Position numbers and translations under genes: made by a program. The notes beneath the pieces are model-generated. The model worked only from the letters and a program-made list of their open reading frames with translations. It made no database searches and was not told the origin of the DNA. 64,000 nt of DNA, from positions 1,573,501-1,637,500 of the forward strand of contig NZ_CP053351.1 in assembly GCF_013394655.1 (NCBI RefSeq), in the 5' to 3' direction. Below are positions 18,201 to 27,546 of this stretch, one piece after another; positions within the stretch are counted from its first letter, which is position 1; each line of letters opens with the position of its first letter. Source of the DNA: Winogradskyella schleiferi (GTDB taxonomy: Bacteria; Bacteroidota; Bacteroidia; Flavobacteriales; Flavobacteriaceae).

Positions 18201-18232
18201 ACTGAGACTGAGACTGAGACTGAGACTGAGAC
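18201..18232. repeat. Hexanucleotide tandem repeat ACTGAG x5
   Basis: Five perfect copies of ACTGAG plus AC (32 bases) in the ~100-base spacer between the KdsC-like gene and the gene at 17675, starting 17 bases upstream of the latter's ATG. Copy number could vary by slippage and shift promoter or leader spacing. Confidence 0.9.
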
Positions 18233-18284
18233 CCGCCCGAACGTGTCTTTTTGGTACGGGTAGGCTGTGACTGAAAACTCAGTA

Positions 18285-18818
18285 TCAGTCATACTTAGCA
18301 CCATAATTACCATTCCATTTCCCTTGTACTTTCAACACTTGTTCAATGACATCCCTTACCGCACCTTTTCCACCATTTTTATGCGATACATATTTTGAAA
18401 TCGCTTTAATTTCTGGAACAGCATCTTGAGGGCAACAAGGTAAACCGACCAATTTCATCACAGGAAAATCTGGAATATCGTCTCCCATATACAACACTTG
18501 GGATTTTGAAATATTGTGTTGGTTTAAGTAACTGTTAAGCTGTTCAATTTTATTATGTGCACCTAAAAAAATATCCTTAATACCCAATCCAGCCAAACGT
18601 TTTCGGACACCTTCGTTAGAACCACCAGAAATTATACAAAGATTAAATCCAGCATCAATAGCAGTTTTTAGTGCGAATCCATCTTTGATATTCATGGTTC
18701 TTAACATTTCGCCGTCCGTGGTTACGGAAATTGTACCGTCGGTAAGTACGCCATCAACATCAAAAATAAAGGTAGTAATGTCTGCTAAGTATTCTTTGTA
18801 ACTTTTGTCGTCGTTCAT
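18285..18818 (-). CDS. KdsC-like HAD phosphatase (3-deoxy-D-manno-octulosonate 8-phosphate phosphatase)
   Basis: Cytosolic C0-type HAD phosphatase of 177 residues, the usual size of KdsC, which releases KDO for lipopolysaccharide core synthesis. HAD motif I is FIFDVDGVLTDGTI (about residues 17-30), motif II is LCIISGGSNEGV with the Ser (62-73), and motif IV is LYMGDDIPDFPVM (about 112-124). The glycine-rich C-terminal tail (SHKNGGKGAVRDVIEQVL) reaches the neighbouring active site in KdsC tetramers. It follows the DUF2520 gene by 11 bases, so the two are co-transcribed. Substrate is inferred from family. Confidence 0.9.
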   Translation of the reverse strand: MNDDKSYKEYLADITTFIFDVDGVLTDGTISVTTDGEMLRTMNIKDGFALKTAIDAGFNLCIISGGSNEGVRKRLAGLGIKDIFLGAHNKIEQLNSYLNQHNISKSQVLYMGDDIPDFPVMKLVGLPCCPQDAVPEIKAISKYVSHKNGGKGAVRDVIEQVLKVQGKWNGNYGAKYD

Positions 18819-18829
18819 TGGTTGTTTTG

Positions 18830-19630
18830 TTATTTAATTGGTTTGGTTTTTCCTTTTCTTGGTCGAAAGTTTGAAACATTATGCGTCTTTTTAATAGAAG
18901 AGGTCAGCAATTTGTAAATGGTTTCATGTTCGTCCTTTTCAATCAGTTTCAACTGCCGTTTTATGGTTTTTTTGTCGTTGCGTTTTGCAGGACCTGTTTG
19001 AGCCATATATGGCGACATGTTCTGAATTTTCTTAGCTGTTTCTTCGATTAAAGGATGTAAGATTTCAAACTCTATGTTTTTGGTTTCGCAAATTTCATGT
19101 CCGATTCTATAGAGTTGATTCGTGAAATTATTGACGAAAACAGCCGCTAAATGAAGCGTTTGCCGTTGTTCGGTGGTAATTTTATGCGGTTTGCAATCCA
19201 CAGCTTTTGCCAAATCTTTCAAAATTTGAAGGTTTTCTTTTTCATAGACTTCAACACAAATTGGGACTTCTGTAAAATCGATGTCTGCAGCTTTGGAAAA
19301 CGTCTGTAAAGGATAAAAAACACCAATTTTGTTTTTTTTGTCCAAATCGTGCATGGCAACACTTCCAGAAGTATGAACGATTAGGCGATTTGAAAACGGT
19401 AAATCGGACGATAATTGTGAAATACTATCGTCACTAACTGCCAAAATATAAATGTCGGCTTCCTTTAATTCGTTCAATTTATCTGTAACGGCAACTGCAT
19501 TGGCATAGGAAGAAATGGAAGCACGCGTTCGGTTATACCATTGTTTAACCAAAACGGTGTCAGACTTTGAAAATGCTTTATAAAGATGTGTGGCAACATT
19601 ACCAGCACCAAGAATTATAACTGATATCAT
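18830..19630 (-). CDS. DUF2520 Rossmann-fold protein (NADP-binding oxidoreductase-like)
   Basis: A 266-residue cytosolic protein beginning with a dinucleotide-binding motif ISVIILGAGNVATHL (residues 2-16) and a Rossmann domain resembling coenzyme F420-dependent NADP reductase/ProC folds (ADIYILAVSDDSISQL, HTSGSVAMHDLDKKNKIGVF). The C-terminal helical half (QRQTLHLAAVFVNNFTNQLY, LHPLIEETAKKIQ, GPAKRNDKKTIKRQLKLI) is the DUF2520 region. The reaction is unknown; relatives sit next to KdsC- and Maf-type genes in this phylum. It is first in the minus-strand operon and divergent from the truncated haemoglobin gene. Confidence 0.88.
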   Translation of the reverse strand: MISVIILGAGNVATHLYKAFSKSDTVLVKQWYNRTRASISSYANAVAVTDKLNELKEADIYILAVSDDSISQLSSDLPFSNRLIVHTSGSVAMHDLDKKNKIGVFYPLQTFSKAADIDFTEVPICVEVYEKENLQILKDLAKAVDCKPHKITTEQRQTLHLAAVFVNNFTNQLYRIGHEICETKNIEFEILHPLIEETAKKIQNMSPYMAQTGPAKRNDKKTIKRQLKLIEKDEHETIYKLLTSSIKKTHNVSNFRPRKGKTKPIK

Positions 19631-19696
19631 GCTGTAAAAATACTAAGATTTCTTATTTTAGAATCACACGAATTGGATTAATAAGATAACTTTGTA

Positions 19697-20089
19697 ATGA
19701 TGAACAAAAAAGACATTAAAACCAGAGAAGATATATTCCTGTTGGTTTCCAAATTCTACGAAAAAGTAAGAAAAGACGAAAAATTAGGGCCGTTTTTTAA
19801 CGAAACCATAAGAGATTGGGATACGCATCTTCAGCATCTAACGACGTTTTGGGAGTCCAGTTTGTTTTTAAAAACAAAATTTTTCGGCAATCCATTAGAA
19901 GCGCATATCAAAGTTGATAAAGCTTTTAACCATAGCATTACTGAATTACATTTTGGCTTATGGCTCAATTTATGGTTTCAGACCATAGACGAATTATTTG
20001 AAGGTGATTATGCCGAAAACGCCAAACGCAGAGCACGAAAAATGGGCACATTTATGTATATGAATATTTTTGCCGCAAGAAAAGCATAA
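19697..20089 (+). CDS. Group III truncated haemoglobin
   Basis: Small haem protein (130 residues) of the 2-over-2 globin fold, with likely oxygen or nitric oxide chemistry. Features include LGPFFNETIRDWDTHLQHLT with the E-helix, TTFWESSLFLKTKFFGNPLE, and the proximal-His region HSITELHFGLWLNLWFQTID (His near residue 84). The last residues (RARKMGTFMYMNIFAARK) match group III members. Two adjacent ATG codons exist at 19697 and 19700 and either could be used. It is monocistronic or paired with mscL 53 bases downstream. Confidence 0.9.
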   Translation: MMNKKDIKTREDIFLLVSKFYEKVRKDEKLGPFFNETIRDWDTHLQHLTTFWESSLFLKTKFFGNPLEAHIKVDKAFNHSITELHFGLWLNLWFQTIDELFEGDYAENAKRRARKMGTFMYMNIFAARKA

Positions 20090-20142
20090 TCTTTAACAAG
20101 CTTCTTCTTAAATTTGCGCCTTAATCTTAAATAGTCATAAAG

Positions 20143-20592
20143 ATGGGTTTGCTTAAGGAATTTAAAGAGTTTGCGGTTAAAGGTAATATGATGGATATGG
20201 CTGTCGGTATTATTATTGGTGCAGCATTTAATAAGGTGATAGATGTGCTGGCAAAACAAGTGCTGCTGCCACCATTATCCTTATTGACCGATGGCGTTAA
20301 TTTTGATGAAAAGAAATGGATTTTAAGAGATGCTGTGGCAGATGGTTCAGGAACCATAATTACAGAAGAAGTTGCTATAGCTTACGGGAAATTATCTGAG
20401 GTATTATTAGATTTCTTAATCATAGGTTTTACCGTTTTTATTATTGTGAAATTCATGAACCGACTTCGAACGCGAGCTCAAGATACAAAAGACAAAACGG
20501 TAGTAACACCAAAGGATATTCAACTATTGGCAGATTTGAAAGAACTGATGCAAGAGCAAAATAAAATGTTGAAGTCAAATTCAGGGAATTAG
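20143..20592 (+). CDS. mscL: Large-conductance mechanosensitive channel MscL
   Basis: Emergency osmotic release valve of the inner membrane. The 149-residue protein starts with the S1 helix MGLLKEFKEFAVKGNMMDMA and pore helix TM1 VGIIIGAAFNKVIDVLAKQV. A ~45-residue periplasmic loop, TM2 (VLLDFLIIGFTVFIIVKFMN) and a cytoplasmic bundle helix (IQLLADLKELMQEQNKML) follow. Gly and Ala spacing in TM1 matches the gating constriction of the family. It follows the globin gene on the same strand. Confidence 0.97.
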   Translation: MGLLKEFKEFAVKGNMMDMAVGIIIGAAFNKVIDVLAKQVLLPPLSLLTDGVNFDEKKWILRDAVADGSGTIITEEVAIAYGKLSEVLLDFLIIGFTVFIIVKFMNRLRTRAQDTKDKTVVTPKDIQLLADLKELMQEQNKMLKSNSGN

Positions 20593-20695
20593 TAGGCTGA
20601 ATTAATAGAATTTTAACACCTTTTGAAACGTTGAATCCTACCTCTAAATCGTTTAAAAACCATATCTTTGCGCGAGCTTAAAAAAGCCTATAGCT

Positions 20696-23600
20696 ATGCA
20701 AAAGAAAATCGCTAATTTCCTATTCTCTACAAGACTTACTGCATTTTTATTTATTGCCTTTGCCGTTGCCATGGCAGTTGGTACAATTTTAGATCGAAAC
20801 ATGGAGACGTCTCCAACGCCATACACCAGAACTTTGATTTATAATGCCTGGTGGTTTGAGACCATAATGGTATTTTTTGTTATCAATTTTGTAGGTAATA
20901 TTTTTAGGTATCGATTGCATAAAAAGGAAAAGTGGGCGACGCTAATTCTACATTTATCTTTCATTTTTATTCTTTTAGGAGCATTTATAACACGCTATGT
21001 TGGTTATGAAGGCATGATGCCGATTAGGGAAGGGGAGACTGAAAGTGAGTTTTTCTCTAGAAAAGCCTATATAAGCGGACGCATAGTTGGCGATTTTGAA
21101 ATAAACGGTCAATTACAGCAGCGTAGGATTGAAGAAGAAGTTGATTTTTCCCCAAGATTGGATAATGAATTCGATAAAACCTTTGATTATGGTAAAACGG
21201 AAGTTACTGTTAAGCTTAAGGAATTGATTAAAGGTGCTGAAAAAGATATTATTCCGAGTGAAGATGGTAAACGCTATTTAAAGATTGTTGAAGCTGGTCA
21301 AGGTGCACCACATAATCATTTTTTGGAAGAAGGAAAAGTAGCCAACCTACATAATGTTCTGGTTTCGTTAAATAAGTTTCAAGAAGGTGCCATTAATATT
21401 TCCGAAACTGACGATGGGCTTTTTATCAATTCGCCTTACGAAGGTGAATATATGACCATGGCAACAGGTACTACAGGAAAATTGGTTAAAGATAGTTTAC
21501 AACCTTTGATTCTTAGGTCACGTTATATTATTGGTAATATGCAATTTGTATTACCTAAGCCAATAATAAAAGGGGATTTTGGAATTGTAAAAAAATCTCA
21601 GTTGTTAAAAGGCGATGAAGATGGACTTATTTTAGAAGTATCAGCGAATGGAGAGACAAAGGAAATAGGTGTTTTAGGTGGTCCAGGCATTAATAGTCGA
21701 TATGAGGAATTTGAAATAGGTGGGTTGGAAATGGCATTGAAATATGGTCCTAAAATTTTAGAGCTGCCTTTTCAAATTAAATTGAACGATTTCATTGCTG
21801 AAAAATATCCAGGCACAGAAAATGCCTATTCATCTTACGAAAGTAAAGTGACAGTTTTGGATAAGGAAGAAGGCGATTTTGATTATCATATTTATATGAA
21901 CCATGTTTTGGATCATAAAGGGTATCGCTTTTTCCAAGCGAGTTTCGATCCTGATGAAAAAGGAACAGTACTCTCTGTAAATCATGACCTTTGGGGAACT
22001 TACATCACCTATGCTGGCTATATGCTGTTGTATTTTGGCCTGATGGCCATTCTTTTTGCCAAAAACACACGTTTTGATGATATACGAAGTAGATTAAATA
22101 AATTGAAAGAAAAGAAAGCGCAAATGATGACCATGATTTTGCTTCTCATCAGTTTTTCTGGCTTTGCACAAGTACACACAGAAGATGATGGTCACGATCA
22201 TTCAAAAAAGACAGGTAAAGAACAAATTGATTCTATTCTAAGCGTTCATATTACACCAAAGGAACATGCGGCGAAATTCTCGGAAATGGTAGTTCAGGAT
22301 TATGGTGGCCGTATGATGCCGATGCATACATTTTCATCTGAGATGCTTCGTAAGTTGAGCAAAAAAGATACTTATGAAGATTTTAATGCCGATCAAGTAT
22401 TTCTGTCTATACAAGAAAGTCCGATGCTTTGGTACAATGTGCCAATCATCTATTTAAAACCCAGAAAGGCGGATTCCATTAGAACCATTATCGGAATCGA
22501 TTATGACCAAAAATATTCGAAATTAGTAGATTACTTCACACCTGATGGACGCTACAAACTAGCGCCTTATTTAGAGGAAGCTTACAAAGCGCAAGTGCCT
22601 AACGGTTTTCAAAAGGAGGTAAAGGAAGCAGATTCCAGAGTTAATTTGTTGTATAATGCTATAGAAGGACGTTCCAATAAGATATTTCCAATACCAGGCG
22701 ATGAAAACAATAAATGGATTTCGGCTTTGGAGTTTCGGGAACAAGGATATAGGGATAAAATAAAAGATTCACTCTACGCCAATTTTATAAATAATGGATT
22801 TAGTGCGTATTTGGTCACCTTAAATAATGCCAAGCAAACAGGCGATTATTCTAAAGCCGAAAATTTATTGGCAGGCATTAAGAAAACACAGCAGAAATTA
22901 GGTAGTGAAGTGATGCTATCGGACGAAAAGATAAAATCTGAAATTCTTTACAATGATTATGACATTTTCAAGCGATTGTATAGCTGGTACATGTATGCGG
23001 CTACGGTTTTATTCATTTTAATTATTGTTCAAATATTTAAATATAAAAGCAAAGGTCTCAAGGTTGCTATAAACATTTTTATAGGTGTTATTGTGCTGTT
23101 GTTTGTACTGCATGTTGCTGGTTTAATTTGGAGATGGTACTTATCTGGTCATGCACCATGGAGTGATGCTTACGAATCCATGATTTATGTAGCCTGGTCC
23201 GTAATGTTATTTGGACTGTTGTTGGGTAGAAAAAGTAATCTTACCGTCGCGGCATCTGCATTTGTATGCGCTATGATTCTAATGGTAGCCCACTGGAATT
23301 GGATGGATCCTGCAATAGCGAATCTTCAACCGGTTCTTCAAGGGTATTGGTTAATGATTCATGTTTCGGTAATTGTGGCGAGTTATGGCCCTTTTGCTAT
23401 AGGAATGATTTTAGGCGTCGTCGCATTATTACTTATGATCTTCACAACTAAAGAGAACAAAGAACGCATGCTAATTAACATAAAAGAACTAACCATAATT
23501 AACGAAATGGCACTAACAGTTGGTCTGGTAATGTTAACTATAGGTAACTTCCTTGGTGGTATGTGGGCAAACGAAAGTTGGGGACGTTATTGGGGTTGGG

Positions 23601-23890
23601 ACCCAAAAGAAACTTGGGCTCTAATAAGTATTATGATCTACGCTTTTGTTATTCATATGCGATTGGTACCTGGATTACGCAGTCGCTGGTTCTATAGTTT
23701 AATGTCAATTTTAGCCTTTGCGAGTATTTTAATGACTTATTTTGGAGTCAATTTCTATTTATCAGGATTACACGCTTACGCCAGTGGCGATCAAATATTG
23801 AGTTTTCAGTTTATTGCTATTACCTTAGGTGTTGTGGCTATACTAGGGTTTTTATCTTATAGAAAATATAAGGTGTATTATAAGAAATAG
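20696..23890 (+). CDS. ccsBA: Cytochrome c biogenesis fusion protein CcsBA (ResB-ResC)
   Basis: System II haem exporter and cytochrome c synthetase, made as a single 1064-residue membrane protein. The N-terminal half is CcsB/ResB-like: membrane helices at about 10-30 and 55-105, then a large periplasmic domain and a further helix near 440. A second periplasmic segment (about 490-750) follows. The C-terminal half is CcsA/ResC with the haem-binding WWD motif WGRYWGWDPKETWAL near residue 960. Flanking haem-ligand histidines lie in the surrounding helices (MVAHWNWMDPA, VIHMRLVPGL). A TATCTTTG -7-like box at 20663-20670 lies 26 bases before the ATG; no good -33 TTG is at the normal spacing. Confidence 0.96.
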   Translation: MQKKIANFLFSTRLTAFLFIAFAVAMAVGTILDRNMETSPTPYTRTLIYNAWWFETIMVFFVINFVGNIFRYRLHKKEKWATLILHLSFIFILLGAFITRYVGYEGMMPIREGETESEFFSRKAYISGRIVGDFEINGQLQQRRIEEEVDFSPRLDNEFDKTFDYGKTEVTVKLKELIKGAEKDIIPSEDGKRYLKIVEAGQGAPHNHFLEEGKVANLHNVLVSLNKFQEGAINISETDDGLFINSPYEGEYMTMATGTTGKLVKDSLQPLILRSRYIIGNMQFVLPKPIIKGDFGIVKKSQLLKGDEDGLILEVSANGETKEIGVLGGPGINSRYEEFEIGGLEMALKYGPKILELPFQIKLNDFIAEKYPGTENAYSSYESKVTVLDKEEGDFDYHIYMNHVLDHKGYRFFQASFDPDEKGTVLSVNHDLWGTYITYAGYMLLYFGLMAILFAKNTRFDDIRSRLNKLKEKKAQMMTMILLLISFSGFAQVHTEDDGHDHSKKTGKEQIDSILSVHITPKEHAAKFSEMVVQDYGGRMMPMHTFSSEMLRKLSKKDTYEDFNADQVFLSIQESPMLWYNVPIIYLKPRKADSIRTIIGIDYDQKYSKLVDYFTPDGRYKLAPYLEEAYKAQVPNGFQKEVKEADSRVNLLYNAIEGRSNKIFPIPGDENNKWISALEFREQGYRDKIKDSLYANFINNGFSAYLVTLNNAKQTGDYSKAENLLAGIKKTQQKLGSEVMLSDEKIKSEILYNDYDIFKRLYSWYMYAATVLFILIIVQIFKYKSKGLKVAINIFIGVIVLLFVLHVAGLIWRWYLSGHAPWSDAYESMIYVAWSVMLFGLLLGRKSNLTVAASAFVCAMILMVAHWNWMDPAIANLQPVLQGYWLMIHVSVIVASYGPFAIGMILGVVALLLMIFTTKENKERMLINIKELTIINEMALTVGLVMLTIGNFLGGMWANESWGRYWGWDPKETWALISIMIYAFVIHMRLVPGLRSRWFYSLMSILAFASILMTYFGVNFYLSGLHAYASGDQILSFQFIAITLGVVAILGFLSYRKYKVYYKK

Positions 23891-23977
23891 CGAACTCATG
23901 TTGACTTTTAAATTTTAGTCAAGATCAGTTTAATAATTATTTCCTTTACCTCATTCGTTTACAAACATTTCAAAACT

Positions 23978-25135
23978 ATGACCATGTCAAAAGATAAATT
24001 AGGACTTAATACGATATGTACGCACGTCGGTGAAATAAAAGATGAACAATTTAAAGGTGCTGTCTCGCCCATGTATTTAAGTTCGTCTTATGAGTTTTTA
24101 GATGTAGATGTAAAACGTTATCCTAGATATTTCAATACACCAAATCAAGAGTATTTATCCAAGAAAATTGCGGCTTTGGAGCATACAGAAGCAGCCATGA
24201 TTTTTGGTTCAGGTATGGCAGCAATCAGTACGATGTTTTTGGCTTTTTTAAAACAAGGCGATCATTTGGTGGTTCAGAATACCTTGTATGGTGGAACGGT
24301 TAATTTCATTAAAGAGGAATTTCCAAAGTATGGCATAGAATATACTTTTACCAATGGTTATAAAGTTGAAGATTTTGAAACTGCCATTCAAACCAACACC
24401 AAATTAATTCATATTGAAACCCCTTCGAATCCATTATTAACCATTACAGATATAAAGGCAATTGCTAAATTAGGTAAAGCTAAAGGCATCTTAACGTCTA
24501 TGGATAATACTTTTGCATCGCCAGTAAATCAATTACCGATTGATTTAGGCATTGATATGGTCATGCATTCCGCCACAAAATATTTTGGTGGTCATAGTGA
24601 TATTTGTGCTGGTGCTGTGGCGAGTTCCGAAGCGCACATTCAGAATATTTGGAACGTTGGGAAAAATCTAGGTGGAAGCTTAAGCGACATGACCGTTTGG
24701 ATGCTTGAACGTAGTATGAAAACGTTAGGACTTCGTGTGAAGGCACAAACCAAGAATGCCATGAAATTAGCAAAATGGCTAGAAAAACATCCTAAGGTTT
24801 CCAAAGTATATTATCCAGGTCTAAAATCGCATCCTGAACATAAATTAGCAAAATCCCAGATGAGCGGTTATGGAGCTATGCTATCTTTTGAATTAAATGA
24901 CGATATTGATTCACAACAATTTCAAAAGCAATTGAAATTAATTAAATCTTCCATGAGTTTGGCCGGAATAGAGAGTACGATGCTTTCACCTCATTTAACA
25001 TCTCATTCATTATTAACTCAAGAAGAACGTGATAAAGTAGGGATTAGCAATCAATTGATTCGTTTTTCGGTTGGCATTGAAGAAATCAAAGATTTAAAAC
25101 GCGATATCAATCAGGCCATAGAAAATGTTAATTAA
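23978..25135 (+). CDS. PLP-dependent Cys/Met metabolism enzyme (cystathionine gamma-synthase / gamma-lyase family)
   Basis: Fold-type I, PLP-dependent trans-sulfuration enzyme of 385 residues. Family motifs visible include the entry loop YPRYFNTPNQEYLSKKIAAL, EAAMIFGSGMAAISTMFLAF, HIETPSNPLLTITDIKAIA, and the PLP lysine in VMHSATKYFGGHSDICAGAV (about residue 199). The SLAGIESTMLSPHLTSHSLL stretch is the substrate loop. Whether it is a synthase, a beta/gamma-lyase or methionine gamma-lyase cannot be settled. ATG codons at 23978 and 23984 are both plausible. It converges on and overlaps the DUF2490 gene by 8 bases. Confidence 0.93.
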   Translation: MTMSKDKLGLNTICTHVGEIKDEQFKGAVSPMYLSSSYEFLDVDVKRYPRYFNTPNQEYLSKKIAALEHTEAAMIFGSGMAAISTMFLAFLKQGDHLVVQNTLYGGTVNFIKEEFPKYGIEYTFTNGYKVEDFETAIQTNTKLIHIETPSNPLLTITDIKAIAKLGKAKGILTSMDNTFASPVNQLPIDLGIDMVMHSATKYFGGHSDICAGAVASSEAHIQNIWNVGKNLGGSLSDMTVWMLERSMKTLGLRVKAQTKNAMKLAKWLEKHPKVSKVYYPGLKSHPEHKLAKSQMSGYGAMLSFELNDDIDSQQFQKQLKLIKSSMSLAGIESTMLSPHLTSHSLLTQEERDKVGISNQLIRFSVGIEEIKDLKRDINQAIENVN

Positions 25136-25820
25136 CTTTATCTTTTTTTTTGCTAAAATCGTATTTTAAATTTAATTGAAGAGATAATCGGTTAAAGCTC
25201 TTGGTCTTAAAAGAGTGTCTGGCATAGCCTAAATCAAAATTAATGTTCTCGTTAAGATTGAACCCAAGGCCTAAATACGCTCGGTTTTGCTGAAATTCGA
25301 ATTCGTTTAAGTGAAAATGAATTTCATCATAGGTGGAAATAAACAATGTATTACTTAAAGGGATTTTCACCTTGAATCTATAGCGTATTCTGTGTTTGAG
25401 TAAATTATCTGATGGATATTCTAAAAAACGTTGCTCTAATCTAAAGCGGTGCGAAAAACCAATAGTATTTAATTTGTGGCTTATGGCTAGTTGTTCAATT
25501 ATTCTATTTTCTATGGTGTGTGGTATGTCATTTATTTCAAAAGTAGAATCAATATCACCGAATGCATAGCCTATACCAACAGCTACTTTTTTATTAAAAT
25601 GATAGTTTAGACCAACAATACCTAAAAGTAAATGTTCGTTATTAACAGGTAATTCATAATCCCAATTGGTAAAAGAACCGCTTAAACTGAGTTTTGCACT
25701 AATTCTGTTAGAGGACGTAATTTCATACCAAGAACCGAATTTATTTTCTCCGGTATTTTGAGCACTTATTTGATTTTGAATTATGAAGACAAAAAATAGT
25801 AGGAATAGGGAACTTTTCAT
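25128..25820 (-). CDS. DUF2490 family outer-membrane beta-barrel protein
   Basis: Predicted outer-membrane barrel of ~230 residues. I set the start at the ATG at 25820 (MKSSLFLLFFVFIIQNQISA), a good signal peptide. The open frame continues 22 codons upstream, but that stretch is the pckA terminator. Alternating hydrophobic strands follow (GSWYEITSSNRISAKLSLSG, YHFNKKVAVGIGYAFGDID, YRFKVKIPLSNTLFISTYDE, NRAYLGLGFNLNENINFDLG), ending in an aromatic-rich terminal strand. Function unknown. Its 3' end overlaps the convergent PLP-enzyme gene by 8 bases. Confidence 0.85.
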   Translation of the reverse strand: MKSSLFLLFFVFIIQNQISAQNTGENKFGSWYEITSSNRISAKLSLSGSFTNWDYELPVNNEHLLLGIVGLNYHFNKKVAVGIGYAFGDIDSTFEINDIPHTIENRIIEQLAISHKLNTIGFSHRFRLEQRFLEYPSDNLLKHRIRYRFKVKIPLSNTLFISTYDEIHFHLNEFEFQQNRAYLGLGFNLNENINFDLGYARHSFKTKSFNRLSLQLNLKYDFSKKKDKVN

Positions 25821-25838
25821 AATTAAAGCTATAATAAA

Positions 25839-25864
25839 AAAAGAGCCCATTTCTGGGCTCTTTT
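25839..25864 (-). terminator. Intrinsic terminator of pckA
   Basis: Stem AAAAGAGCCCA (25839-25849) with TGGGCTCTTTT (25854-25864) and a 4-base loop, 15 bases downstream of the pckA stop and followed by an A-rich plus strand (U-run in the transcript). It separates pckA from the DUF2490 gene. Confidence 0.88.
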
Positions 25865-25878
25865 CAGTCATGGAATTA

Positions 25879-27489
25879 CTAAACATGATCGTTTAAGTGA
25901 TGATGCTCATCAATTAATGGACCACCTTCAATGATTTGCTCTGAAGCTTCACTCGCAAATTTTTCAAAATTCAAATGGAATGAATGAGCTAATTGAATAG
26001 CCTTGCTTATATAGCCACCTTTTTGTAGCCAAGTATTCATTGGGTCTAATATTTCTGTCGGAACATTAGGAATATATTTTGGCATAAATAGTCCGAATAT
26101 TGGGTGTTGTTCATAATCAACTTTGTCTAAATCACCATTAAGAATAGCAGTAATCATAGCTCTTGTATATTTTAATTTTATGCGAGATCCAACACCGTAA
26201 GGTCCACCACTCCAGCCAGTGTTTAGTAACCAAACATTAACACCTGCTTCCTGCATTTTTTTGCTTAACATTTCAGCATATTTTGTAGGATGCAATGGCA
26301 TAAATGGCTCACCGAAACATGCAGAGAATGATGGCACAGGCTCAGTAATACCTGCTTCCGTACCAGCGACTTTGGCTGTATAACCAGAAATAAAGTGGTA
26401 GGCAGCTTGACCTGGCGTTAACTTAGATACTGGAGGCAAAACGCCAAAAGCATCACAGGTTAAGAAGAAAATATTCTTAGGGTTATCTGCAAAGGACGGT
26501 TGTTGAATATTGTCAATATGGTAAATTGGGTAACTTACACGAGTGTTTTGCGTAATGCTACTGTCCATATAATCTACCTCGCCATTATCTTTAAATACCA
26601 CATTCTCAAGAATAGCTCCTGGCTTAATAGCTCTAAAAATGTCTGGTTCTTTTTCTTCTGTTAAATCAATTACTTTAGCGTAGCATCCGCCTTCAAAATT
26701 AAATATTCTGTCTTCTGCGGTCCATCCATGTTCGTCATCACCTATTAATTTTCTACTAGGATCTGCAGATAATGTAGTTTTACCTGTTCCAGATAATCCG
26801 AAGAAAATTGCAGTATCTCCATCTTCACCAACATTGGCAGAACAGTGCATCGGTAATACATTTTTTTCAACAGGAAGTATAAAGTTTAAAGAAGAAAATA
26901 TCCCTTTTTTAATTTCACCTGTATAAGCAGATCCACCTACTAAGGCGATTTTCTTAGTAAAATTAAGAATTGAAAAATTCCCTTGACGTAAACCTACAGC
27001 TTTTGGGTCTGGAGCTTCATAACCTGGTGCGCAAAGTACCAACCACTCTTCTTCAAAATTCTCTAGTTCAGAATCCTCTAATCTTAAGAACATGTTATAA
27101 GTAAACATGTTAGACCAAGGATATTGCGTTACGGTTCTTACATTGGTTTTATATTCTGGGTCTGCACATACGTAAGCATCTCTAACATAGATTTCTTTTC
27201 CGCTTAGGTAGTTTACAATTTCAGATTCTAATTTGTCAAAATTCTCAGGAGAAATACCTTTGTTGGTTTTTCCCCACCACACTTTATCCGCAGTGTAATC
27301 ATCTTTTACGATAAAACGATCTTGAGGAGAACGTCCGGTAAATTTACCAGTATTAATAGCTAAGGTTCCGTTAGCAGTTTCTTTTCCCATTCCTTTTTCA
27401 ACAGTAATAGCTTGCAACTTTTCAGGAGAAAGGTTCCAATGTGCTTTAGTGTCTTTCAGTCCGTACTTTGTAAGGTCTCTAGTTTTCAT
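25879..27489 (-). CDS. pckA: Phosphoenolpyruvate carboxykinase (ATP)
   Basis: Gluconeogenic enzyme converting oxaloacetate and ATP to phosphoenolpyruvate, CO2 and ADP. Motifs: substrate loop FTGRSPQDRFIVKDD, HCSANVGEDGDTAIFFGLSG leading into P-loop GLSGTGKTTLSADP, metal site IGDDEHGW, and adenine-pocket region NTRVSYPIYHID. I prefer the ATG at 27489 (MKTRDLTKYGLKD, 536 residues, the family's usual size). An upstream in-frame ATG at 27516 would add nine residues. It is followed by a strong terminator and preceded by the SLC13 gene, 58 bases away on the same strand. Confidence 0.97.
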   Translation of the reverse strand: MKTRDLTKYGLKDTKAHWNLSPEKLQAITVEKGMGKETANGTLAINTGKFTGRSPQDRFIVKDDYTADKVWWGKTNKGISPENFDKLESEIVNYLSGKEIYVRDAYVCADPEYKTNVRTVTQYPWSNMFTYNMFLRLEDSELENFEEEWLVLCAPGYEAPDPKAVGLRQGNFSILNFTKKIALVGGSAYTGEIKKGIFSSLNFILPVEKNVLPMHCSANVGEDGDTAIFFGLSGTGKTTLSADPSRKLIGDDEHGWTAEDRIFNFEGGCYAKVIDLTEEKEPDIFRAIKPGAILENVVFKDNGEVDYMDSSITQNTRVSYPIYHIDNIQQPSFADNPKNIFFLTCDAFGVLPPVSKLTPGQAAYHFISGYTAKVAGTEAGITEPVPSFSACFGEPFMPLHPTKYAEMLSKKMQEAGVNVWLLNTGWSGGPYGVGSRIKLKYTRAMITAILNGDLDKVDYEQHPIFGLFMPKYIPNVPTEILDPMNTWLQKGGYISKAIQLAHSFHLNFEKFASEASEQIIEGGPLIDEHHHLNDHV

Positions 27490-27546
27490 AATTAAATTGT
27501 TTAATAAAGTTTCCATGATTTAAAAATTTTTAATTCGACTTTCGAT

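Noticed and set aside
18201..18232. Possible CRISPR repeat unit
   Set aside because: It is a simple uninterrupted hexamer tandem repeat without spacers or cas genes.
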